Of a stretch of DNA of 8,011 nt, positions 1-4,752 are shown piece by piece (within the stretch, counting starts at the first letter, position 1; the number at the start of each line of letters is the position of its first letter). Origin of the DNA: JBCDBY01 sp039182715 (lineage in GTDB: Bacteria; Planctomycetota; PLA2); the NCBI GenBank assembly GCA_039182715.1, contig JBCDBY010000214.1, positions 1 to 8,011 on the forward strand. Reading direction: 5' to 3'. The position numbers were made by a program, and so were the translations under genes. The notes under the pieces are model-generated. The model saw only the letters and a program-made list of their open reading frames with translations, ran no database searches and was not told the DNA's origin.

Positions 1-298
1 GCGGCAAATCGCAGAACGAATGGTCGAGCGAGCCGTGGCCTCCATGGCCGAGCAGAACGTACGGGTTCGCTTCGAAGACGAGGTGCTGGACGTGCTCATC
101 GACGGCGGCGGCTTTGATCCGGCCCTGGGCGCCCGCCCGATGGCCCGGGTCGTGGGGCGGGAGGTCGAGGCGAAGCTCGCTTCGGGCCTGCTGGCCGGGG
201 ATTTCGGGCCGGGCGATATCGTGCGCCTCGTGGCCGAGCACGGGGCCGTGGCGATTCGCCAGGCGACGCCCCGGGTGCGCTTGCGCACGCCCGCCTGA
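1..298 (+). CDS. clpA: ATP-dependent Clp protease ATP-binding subunit ClpA, C-terminal end (5' partial)
   Basis: The reading frame is open from the window edge (first full codon at base 2) to TGA at 296-298, giving about 98 residues. It matches the end of the second AAA+ module of Clp/Hsp100 unfoldases. The sensor-2 segment GFDPALGARPMARVV carries the GAR arginine that contacts nucleotide, and is followed by the small-domain helix and the strand-rich tail (LAGDFGPGDIVRLV). The wording GARPMARV is closer to ClpA than to ClpB or ClpC, where GARPLKR/GARPLRR is usual. ClpA hexamers unfold substrates and feed them to ClpP in the cytosol. The family normally ends soon after this strand, so the C-terminus looks close to natural, but 23S rRNA sequence begins within about 20 bases of the stop. 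The last few codons, or even the stop, could therefore come from a junction. ClpA is likely; ClpC or ClpB is less likely. Confidence 0.8.
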   Translation, partial: RQIAERMVERAVASMAEQNVRVRFEDEVLDVLIDGGGFDPALGARPMARVVGREVEAKLASGLLAGDFGPGDIVRLVAEHGAVAIRQATPRVRLRTPA

Positions 299-311
299 GC
301 CATCATGACCG

Positions 312-472
312 GCGGTCCGGATAAGCGCTGAAAGCATATAAGCGCGAAGCCTGCTTCAAGACTAGGTTTCCCATGAGTCCCGTTCAAGACCAGGACGTTA
401 ATAGGCCGGGCGTGTAAGCGCAGCAATGCGTTCAGCGGACCGGTACTAATCGGACAATCGGCTTGACCACTT
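312..472 (+). rRNA. rrl: 23S rRNA, 3'-terminal fragment (domain VI end only)
   Basis: From about 319 the sequence follows the conserved 3' end of bacterial 23S rRNA: GGATAAGCGCTGAAAGCAT, then AAGCGCGAAGCCTGCTTCAAGA, TTCCC, CGTTAATAGGCCGGGCGTGTAAG, ACCGGTACTAATCGG, ending at GGCTTGACCAC before a run of seven T. Against the E. coli gene recalled from memory this is only the last ~160-170 of about 2,900 nt. The stretch around 370-385 is shorter than in E. coli, as if the variable helix 98 were missing. The left edge is uncertain: a looser match can be drawn back to about 297. Everything upstream that should be 23S is instead the clpA tail. It is therefore either a true remnant or an assembly chimera. 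The 3' boundary is accurate to a few bases. Confidence 0.85.
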
Positions 473-616
473 TTTTTCACCCTCGCTGTTCCCGGGTTCG
501 CCCGGGGTCGACCGCGAGGAGCGGGGTCCACAGGACTCCCGCCATCAGACTGCACTACCTCTATTCATTAATTACACTGTTTAAATCACACTGTTTACCA
601 GTTACACAATTAAAAC
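473..616 (+). other. 23S-5S spacer with two hairpins and an AT-rich tail
   Basis: The first half is GC-rich and folds well. CCTCGC (481-486) pairs with GCGAGG (514-519), enclosing an inner stem CCCGGG (491-496)/CCCGGG (501-506) capped by TTCG. A second hairpin pairs GCGGGGTCC (521-529) with GGACTCCCGC (533-542) around ACA, with one bulged T. Neither is followed by a T tract, so they look like rRNA-processing structures rather than terminators. From about 556 the composition changes abruptly to AT-rich up to the 5S start. No coding potential is seen. Confidence 0.55.
574..597 (+). repeat. Short direct repeat in the AT-rich spacer
   Basis: The 10-mer ACACTGTTTA occurs at 574-583 and again at 588-597, a 14-base period. 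A degenerate third unit (GTTACACAATTA) starts near 601. This lies in the AT-rich half of the spacer just before 5S and could reflect slippage or an RNase-accessible unstructured linker. Confidence 0.6.
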
Positions 617-727
617 TGCGTGGTGGTCATAGTGTTGGGGTCACACTCGTTCCCATTCCGAACACGGTCGTTAAGCCCAACATGCCGATGATACTGCCGA
701 AAGCGGGAAAGTAGGTCGCTGCCACGT
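617..727 (+). rRNA. rrf: 5S ribosomal RNA
   Basis: The gene is about 111 nt. The ends form helix I (GCGTGG at 618-623 with CCACGT at 722-727). The conserved loop CCCATTCCGAACACGG, the segment CATGCCGATGATACTGC and the closing GGGAAAGTAGGTCGCTGCCACG are all present, as expected of bacterial 5S. The product packs into the central protuberance of the large subunit. It sits about 145 bases after the 23S 3' end, the usual order, and runs directly into an intrinsic terminator. The ends are assigned by helix I pairing and may be off by one or two bases. Confidence 0.93.
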
Positions 728-731
728 TTTT

Positions 732-768
732 AAAACCAACCTGTTGCTCGCAACAGGTTGGTTTTTTT
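732..768 (+). terminator. Intrinsic terminator after 5S rRNA
   Basis: A perfect 15-bp inverted repeat pairs AAAACCAACCTGTTG (732-746) with CAACAGGTTGGTTTT (751-765) around a CTCG loop, and T continues through 768. A T run also precedes the left arm (727-731), so it could work in both directions. It closes the rRNA transcript, so the tRNAs downstream need read-through or their own promoter. Confidence 0.93.
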
Positions 769-798
769 GTTTCTGCGATGAGGAGAGAGCCGGGAAGC

Positions 799-825
799 GT
801 GTGCGCGCATTCGTTGGGCGCACGC
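799..825 (+). other. Spacer hairpin between 5S terminator and tRNA-Ile
   Basis: GTGTGCGC (799-806) can pair with GCGCACGC (818-825), with one G-U pair and an 11-base loop. No T tract follows. The role is unknown; it may be chance in a GC-rich spacer, since the 769-873 stretch shows no gene. Confidence 0.35.
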
Positions 826-835
826 TGGAGCCGTC

Positions 836-864
836 TTGGTTCCTTGTCGATTGAGTACATTAAT
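836..864 (+). promoter_or_regulatory. Weak candidate promoter for the tRNA-Ile/tRNA-Ala unit
   Basis: TTGGTT (836-841) and ATTAAT (859-864) are 17 bases apart and resemble -35 and -10 boxes (3/6 and 4/6 matches to the sigma-70 consensus). A start about 7 bases downstream would fall just before the mature tRNA-Ile at 874, leaving a very short leader. The reason to look for a promoter here is the strong terminator at 732-768. The assignment is speculative. Confidence 0.25.
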
Positions 865-873
865 GACTTCGAC

Positions 874-950
874 GCGCGCGTAGCTCAGCCGGTTAGAGCG
901 TTCGCCTGATAAGCGAGAGGTCGGTGGTTCGAGTCCACCCGTGCGCACCA
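874..950 (+). tRNA. ileT: tRNA-Ile (anticodon GAT)
   Basis: A complete 77-nt cloverleaf. The acceptor GCGCGCG (874-880) pairs with CGTGCGC with one G-U pair. The D arm is GCTCAGCCGGTTAGAGC. The anticodon stem TTCGC/GCGAG encloses CTGATAA with GAT at 908-910, and the T arm is GGTGG-TTCGAGT-CCACC. CCA is encoded at 948-950. It reads AUC/AUU codons. It is usually found in the 16S-23S spacer; here it lies beyond 5S and a terminator. Confidence 0.97.
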
Positions 951-952
951 AA

Positions 953-1016
953 GAAGGGGTTCCGCCCAGCGGGACCCCTTCGGCATGTCCGCGCCGCCGC
1001 GCGGGGCCGAAGGGGT
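953..1016 (+). other. Two mutually exclusive hairpins in the tRNA-Ile/tRNA-Ala spacer
   Basis: GAAGGGGTTCCGC (953-965) pairs with GCGGGACCCCTTC (969-981), 13 bp with one G-U and a 3-base loop. The right arm's ACCCCTTCGGC (974-984) is also perfectly complementary to GCCGAAGGGGT (1006-1016). Only one of the two can form at a time. No T tract follows either. A processing signal is possible; function is unknown. Confidence 0.5.
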
Positions 1017-1044
1017 AAGCTGGCGCGCCGACCGAGTCCGCGAT

Positions 1045-1120
1045 GGGGACGTAGCTCAGCTGGGAGAGCGCCGCCTTTGCAAGGCGGAGGTCAGGGGTTC
1101 AAATCCCCTCGTCTCCACCA
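1045..1120 (+). tRNA. alaT: tRNA-Ala (anticodon TGC)
   Basis: A complete 76-nt cloverleaf. The acceptor GGGGACG (1045-1051) pairs with CGTCTCC with one G-U pair. The D arm is GCTCAGCTGGGAGAGC. The anticodon stem CCGCC/GGCGG encloses TTTGCAA with TGC at 1078-1080, and the T arm is AGGGG-TTCAAAT-CCCCT. CCA is encoded at 1118-1120, followed at once by T5. It reads GCN codons. It forms the usual Ile-Ala doublet with the gene 94 bases upstream. Confidence 0.97.
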
Positions 1121-1161
1121 TTTTTCCGTCGCGGTCGGGCGCGCGCGGCCCTCGAGTGCGT

Positions 1162-1180
1162 AGGGTTCGAGAGGAACCTT
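1162..1180 (+). promoter_or_regulatory. Ribosome-binding site inside a small hairpin
   Basis: The purine-rich AGAGGA (1170-1175) lies 7 bases before the ATG at 1183. It overlaps a hairpin in which AGGGTTC (1162-1168) pairs with GAACCTT (1174-1180), one G-U pair included, leaving GAGAG in the loop. Part of the site is thus paired and part is displayed in the loop. This may tune initiation; it is not a known riboswitch. Confidence 0.4.
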
Positions 1181-1182
1181 CC

Positions 1183-2034
1183 ATGAAAGTCACCACCCTT
1201 GCCCTCCTCCTCAGCGCTCTTTCCCTCGGCGGCGTCGGCATCCTTGCGCTCAAGGTCGACGATCTGAGCGAGCAGCTGCGCCTTGCGCGTTCCGATCGGG
1301 TCTCGGCCGTCACGGCCGGCATCGAAGAGTCGCCGCGCTACGTCATCTCGCAGGCCTCCGAGGCTCCCGCGGCCCTCGGCTCCTCCCGCGACGAGGATGG
1401 CCTGGCAGGCACCTCGACGAGCTCATCGGCGCCCCGCGCCACCATCGAAGAGCGCGTCGCCGAGCTCGAGCGCGAAAACGAGCGGCTGAAGAAGCAGCCG
1501 CGCGTGACGCCCTCGTTGAGCACCCCGTTTGCGATCTCTTCCCGCCGGTTCGCCCGCAACGTGGACGATCTCGCAACCCAGCTGAAGCTGACCGATACGC
1601 AGAAGGACCGTGTGGCGGACGCCGTTCGTCGTGCCAAGCAGCGCATCGACGACATCCGTCGCATCCCGGGGGAAGACGGGAAGAGCCCCAAGCAGGCCGA
1701 GGAGGATGACCAGCGGAAAGTCGTGGAGCTCATGAAGGATCCGCAGAAGAACATCGGCCAGGTCGTGCAGTTGGGAGTGACGCGCCAGGCGCGTCTGAAT
1801 CAGACCATTCCGGGCCGCAATCAGACCTACAGCGAAGCGATCCAGACCGTGCAGAAGGAGACGCGCGACGAGATCCGCCAGGGACTTTCCGCCGAGCAGC
1901 AGAAGGCATTCGACAGCACCGAAACGAGCGCGTTGATGGGGGGGCAGAGCGCCGGCGGCATGGTCATGACGACCTCGATCATCGCGAAGGACTCCGAAAG
2001 CGGTTCGTCGGACGCCGACGAGCAAGGCGAGTAG
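1183..2034 (+). CDS. Membrane-anchored coiled-coil protein with LTxxQ-like motifs, function unknown
   Basis: This is a 283-residue protein. The ATG at 1183 is chosen because a Shine-Dalgarno-like AGAGGA lies 7 bases upstream and the frame before it runs through the tRNA-Ala gene. Residues 4-24 are a hydrophobic segment without a clear cleavage site, so a signal anchor is likely, with the rest in the periplasm. Residues 46-85 are a Ser/Ala/Gly-rich linker and 86-105 a charged heptad-like coiled coil (EERVAELERENERLKK). Then LTDTQKDRV (136-144) begins a long helix, and LSAEQQKAF (235-243) repeats the pattern. Paired L(T/S)xxQ motifs on helices recall the Spy/CpxP and heavy-metal-sensor type of periplasmic protein, but overall similarity is weak and I would not name it. 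The tail is acidic and Ser-rich. It lies 62 bases after tRNA-Ala and 76 before the next start. Confidence 0.75.
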   Translation: MKVTTLALLLSALSLGGVGILALKVDDLSEQLRLARSDRVSAVTAGIEESPRYVISQASEAPAALGSSRDEDGLAGTSTSSSAPRATIEERVAELERENERLKKQPRVTPSLSTPFAISSRRFARNVDDLATQLKLTDTQKDRVADAVRRAKQRIDDIRRIPGEDGKSPKQAEEDDQRKVVELMKDPQKNIGQVVQLGVTRQARLNQTIPGRNQTYSEAIQTVQKETRDEIRQGLSAEQQKAFDSTETSALMGGQSAGGMVMTTSIIAKDSESGSSDADEQGE

Positions 2035-2099
2035 CGCGGGCGGCGTCCAACGGCCGGTGGCCATGCAGGCCGACCCGGGCCCTGGCGGGGCTATACTGT

Positions 2100-2104
2100 G
2101 GAGG
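2100..2104 (+). promoter_or_regulatory. Shine-Dalgarno GGAGG deciding the start at 2111
   Basis: GGAGG stands 6 bases before ATG 2111. It favours this start over the in-frame GTG at 2057 and ATG at 2063, which lack such a site and would place a charged, Gly/Pro-rich stretch before the signal peptide. Confidence 0.75.
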
Positions 2105-2110
2105 ACGCGC

Positions 2111-3061
2111 ATGCGCACGCTCGGAATGCTTCTCGTCTTGGCCGCGACCGCGGCCGCCCAATCGACGGAACCCCAAGCGACTGGCTCACAGCCGGTTCGT
2201 CGGGCGGCGCCGCCGCCGACGCCGGGACTTAGTGCCGACATGCGGGGTTCCGGCATGCTGGGCGTCGACAAGATGCAGCCGCGGATCCACCCGCTCATGA
2301 ACGTGGAAATCACCGATCGCTACGGGGTGAAGACGAAGCTCGTCGCGTTCCACCGCGTCTCCGGCGAGATCCGGTTCGTCGGGTTCCTCGGGGCCGCGTC
2401 GATCGACATCCCGTACGAGAAAATCAAGTCTGTGGAGGTCGCGACGCCGGAGGAGCCGGGCGGCCGCATGCGCGCGATCATCCTGCTGCAGTCGGGCAAG
2501 ACGGTGAACGCGACGTTCGATGCGCGCGAGGGCGAGCAGCTCTTCTCGGGCTACGCCGAGTTCGGGCGCGTGACCATCTTCTGGCGCGACCTGCGCCGTC
2601 TCGAGTACCTCGCGCGGACCAAGCGCCGCGATCTGCCCGTGTTCGGCAAGCCGGCGCGCGGCGTCGACGTTCGCCTCACCGATCGCGACGGCGTCCAGAC
2701 CGAACTCGTCGGCTTTCGTCGCACGACCGGCGAGAACATCCTCTCCGGACTGCGCGGATCCTCCCGTGTGGAGGTCCCGCTGCGCGTCGTGAAAAAGATC
2801 GACCTCGAGCGGACCACGCGATCGCCGTTGCTGCACTGCCGCCTCGAGTTGAAGGGCCGCAAGCCCGTCGACCTGCGACTCAAGAGCTACCACGAGCAGG
2901 TGGTCTATCGCGGTCGCGCGGAGTTCGGCGACCTTCGCATCCAGCTGGGCGAGGTGCGCGAGATCATCATTCGTCGCTCGACGCCCGCGCTTCGCGATCT
3001 GGACCCGGTGGCGGCCGCGGAAGGCCGCGAAGTCGAAAACGGAAAGACGCCGAGACGATAG
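2111..3061 (+). CDS. Secreted protein with two tandem ~100-residue repeats, function unknown
   Basis: This is a 316-residue protein. MRTLGMLLVLAATAAAQ is a classical signal peptide with a likely cleavage after AAA (residue 16), so the product is exported. Residues 20-62 are a Pro/Gly/Ala-rich linker. Residues 65-167 and 187-288 are two copies of one domain. Both open with V-x-[IL]-TDR-x-GV-x-T-x-LV-x-F, carry a Gly-containing turn followed by an alternating strand ending in IP/VP, and close with G-x-AEFG followed by a strand and a [DE][LV]R pair. Alternating hydrophobic patterning suggests mostly beta structure. No catalytic motif or metal site is evident, and I do not recognise a named family. 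The C-terminus (295-316) is charged and looks disordered. The stop TAG abuts the beginning of the NadB reading frame, suggesting an operon with nadB and hflX, although no functional link is obvious. Confidence 0.8.
   Translation: MRTLGMLLVLAATAAAQSTEPQATGSQPVRRAAPPPTPGLSADMRGSGMLGVDKMQPRIHPLMNVEITDRYGVKTKLVAFHRVSGEIRFVGFLGAASIDIPYEKIKSVEVATPEEPGGRMRAIILLQSGKTVNATFDAREGEQLFSGYAEFGRVTIFWRDLRRLEYLARTKRRDLPVFGKPARGVDVRLTDRDGVQTELVGFRRTTGENILSGLRGSSRVEVPLRVVKKIDLERTTRSPLLHCRLELKGRKPVDLRLKSYHEQVVYRGRAEFGDLRIQLGEVREIIIRRSTPALRDLDPVAAAEGREVENGKTPRR
2303..2974 (+). repeat. Tandem domain duplication within the secreted protein gene
   Basis: Copy 1 spans about 2303-2611 and copy 2 about 2669-2974, separated by a basic linker (ARTKRRDLPVFGK). 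By eye about 25 of some 100 aligned residues are identical, with the anchors TDR-x-GV, IP/VP and AEFG in register. The divergence implies an old duplication. The first copy keeps a longer loop near residues 112-120 (PEEPGG). Confidence 0.75.
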
Positions 3062-3168
3062 CCAGCCTCTCCATCGACACCCTGGACTCCCATCGCGTCA
3101 ACCTCGCGCCCGACGGGCGCTATCTTCTCGACTTCGATACCCGGGACCTGCCGCATTTCGCCGCCGAC
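3058..3168 (+). other. In-frame N-terminal extension of NadB lacking a canonical start
   Basis: The NadB frame stays open upstream of GTG 3169 and encodes RYLLDFDTRDLPHFAADVL just before the FAD-binding loop. That is the kind of lead-in (RYLv.FD...PH...DVLV.G.G) expected in front of the first strand of many NadB proteins. Yet there is no ATG, GTG or TTG in frame here, nor further back to about 2887 where I checked codon by codon. Non-canonical options are ATA 3058, which overlaps the upstream TAG as ATAG, ATC 3073 and CTG 3082. None has a good Shine-Dalgarno; GGAAAG at 3041-3046 is the nearest. Confidence 0.5.
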
Positions 3169-4752
3169 GTGCTGGTCCTCGGGGCCGGCGTGGCGGGCCT
3201 GCAGGCCGCCCTGGCCGCCGCGGACGAAGGGGCGGACGTGCTCGTGGTCGCCAAGAGTTCCGATCAGGCGACCGCCACCGCGTGGTCCCAGGGCGGCATC
3301 GCCGTCGCGTTCGATCCCGAAGACAGCAGCGCCGCCCACGCCGAGGACACGTTGCGCGTCGGCTGCGGTCTTTGCGACGAGGCCGTCGTGCGGTGCGTCA
3401 CCGAAGGCGGGGTGGCCGAGGTCGAACGGCTCGTCGAGCGCGGCGCGCGGTTCGACCGCGACACGGCGGGCGCGCTCAGCCTTGGCCATGAGGCTGCGCA
3501 CACCTACCGGCGCGTGATCCATCACGGCGACACGACCGGTCGCGAGATCATGCGCGCGCTCACGGCCGCGGCGGCGGCGCACCCCGGCATCCGCCGTCAT
3601 GACGGGTTCGTCGCCGATCTGCTGACCGACGGCGATCGTTGCGTCGGCGCGCTGCTGCACGACCGCGCCGACGGCGCGCATGCGGTCTTCGCGCGTGCGA
3701 CGGTGCTGGCGACCGGGGGCGCGGGGCGCCTCTACCGCGAGAGCTCCAACCCGCGTCCCGCCACCGGCGACGGCATGGCGGCCGCCTTTCGCGCGGGCGC
3801 CGCGCTGCGCGACATGGAGTTCGTCCAGTTCCATCCGACGACCCGGTATCTGGCCGGCTCGCCCCGCGTGCTGGTCACCGAGGCCGTGCGCGGCGAGGGA
3901 GCGCATGTGGTCGACGACCACGGCGTGCGCTTCCTGGTCGACGCCCATGCCGATGCGGAGCTCGCCCCGCGCGACGTCGTCTCGCGCGCGATCGTGCAGC
4001 ACCTCGCGCGCGAGGACGTGCGGGACATCTATCTCGATCTGCGTCACTTCCCGGCCGGCAAGGTCGCGTCGCGTTTCCCGGGCCTGCACGCCACCTGCGC
4101 GCGCCACGGGCTCGACCCGCAGCGCGATCTCGTGCCGGTGCGCCCGGCCGCGCACTACACCATCGGCGGGGTCGCGGCGACGGTCGACGGCGCCACCTCG
4201 CTCGACGGACTCTACGCCTGCGGCGAGGTCGCGGCGAGCGGTCTGCACGGCGCCAACCGGCTCGCCAGCAATTCGCTGCTCGAGGGGCTGGTGCTCGGCC
4301 CGCGGACCGGTCGCGCTGCGGCGCGGGCGTCCGGCACGCTCTTTACCGGCGTCATCGCGCACCGCACGCAGCGGGGACGGGACGAGGGCCGTCGCGACGA
4401 GGAGGGCCTCGATGAGGAGGACCTCCGCAAGTCGCTGTTGAGCCGGATGTGGCGCCGCGCCGGCATCCTGCGCGACGGCGAGGGGCTGCGCGAGTGCTGC
4501 GAAGCGATTCGTCGCTGGCGCACGCTCGCGGCCACCAGCGCCCATTTCGGGCGTGCGGGCTTCGAGCTGGATAATCTGTTGTTGCTGGGCGCCCTGGTCG
4601 CGGGCGCCGCGCATCTGCGCGAAGAAAGTCGGGGAACGCACGCGCGTATCGACTGCACCGCGACCGACGATCAGCGGTTCAAGGGGAGGCTCGTCTGGCG
4701 TGCGGACCAGCCCCCCGTCTTCGAGTCCCTGGAGAACGTTACGAGTGGTTGA
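3169..4752 (+). CDS. nadB: L-aspartate oxidase NadB
   Basis: This FAD enzyme oxidises L-aspartate to iminoaspartate, the first step of de novo NAD synthesis; NadA then makes quinolinate. Counting from GTG 3169 there are 527 residues. The FAD loop GAGVAG is at 5-10. SQGGIAVAFD (40-49), HAEDTL, ATGGAGRLYRESSNP (181-194), QFHPT (220-224), TEAVRGEGAH, APRDVVSRAI (266-275), AAHYTIGG (327-334) and GLHGANRLASNSLLEG (358-373) follow in order, and the C-terminal helical domain has LREESRGTH (483-491). Residues matching the E. coli active site, E108, H222, R268, H329 and R364, are all present (assigned from memory of the family). A charged segment at 399-420 fills a variable region. GTG 3169 has no Shine-Dalgarno and would cut into the first strand; the true start probably lies 30-37 codons upstream. 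The stop overlaps hflX. nadA and nadC are not in the window. Confidence 0.93.
   Translation: MLVLGAGVAGLQAALAAADEGADVLVVAKSSDQATATAWSQGGIAVAFDPEDSSAAHAEDTLRVGCGLCDEAVVRCVTEGGVAEVERLVERGARFDRDTAGALSLGHEAAHTYRRVIHHGDTTGREIMRALTAAAAAHPGIRRHDGFVADLLTDGDRCVGALLHDRADGAHAVFARATVLATGGAGRLYRESSNPRPATGDGMAAAFRAGAALRDMEFVQFHPTTRYLAGSPRVLVTEAVRGEGAHVVDDHGVRFLVDAHADAELAPRDVVSRAIVQHLAREDVRDIYLDLRHFPAGKVASRFPGLHATCARHGLDPQRDLVPVRPAAHYTIGGVAATVDGATSLDGLYACGEVAASGLHGANRLASNSLLEGLVLGPRTGRAAARASGTLFTGVIAHRTQRGRDEGRRDEEGLDEEDLRKSLLSRMWRRAGILRDGEGLRECCEAIRRWRTLAATSAHFGRAGFELDNLLLLGALVAGAAHLREESRGTHARIDCTATDDQRFKGRLVWRADQPPVFESLENVTSG
4731..4736 (+). promoter_or_regulatory. Shine-Dalgarno for hflX inside the nadB end
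   Basis: GGAGAA lies 8 bases before GTG 4745, within the last codons of nadB. It supports this GTG as the hflX start and translational coupling of the two genes. Confidence 0.7.

Noticed and set aside
463..951. Small open frames on both strands across the 23S-5S spacer, 5S and tRNA-Ile
   Set aside because: The region is accounted for by RNA genes and a terminator, and the predicted peptides are simply translations of them.
985..1182. Longer upstream start for the LTxxQ-type protein
   Set aside because: The extension would run through the tRNA-Ala gene and has no suitable ribosome-binding site; ATG 1183 does.
2045..2085. Hairpin-like GC palindromes between the first two protein genes as a terminator
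   Set aside because: The stems are short and interrupted, and no T tract follows.
2092..2097. TATACT as a -10 promoter box
   Set aside because: The implied start site would fall inside the Shine-Dalgarno, and no -35 box lies at the right distance.
2057..2110. Earlier GTG/ATG start for the duplicated-domain protein
   Set aside because: It would put a Gly/Pro-rich stretch ahead of the signal peptide, whereas GGAGG stands correctly before ATG 2111.
1423..2313. 296-codon open frame on the - strand opposite the LTxxQ-type gene
   Set aside because: The + strand gene has a start site, a membrane segment and motifs; the antisense frame has none of these and spans an intergenic gap.
4553..4744. Longer HflX start inside nadB
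   Set aside because: The extra residues come from a shadow frame of the conserved NadB C-terminus; GTG 4745 has its own Shine-Dalgarno and gives a normal family length.
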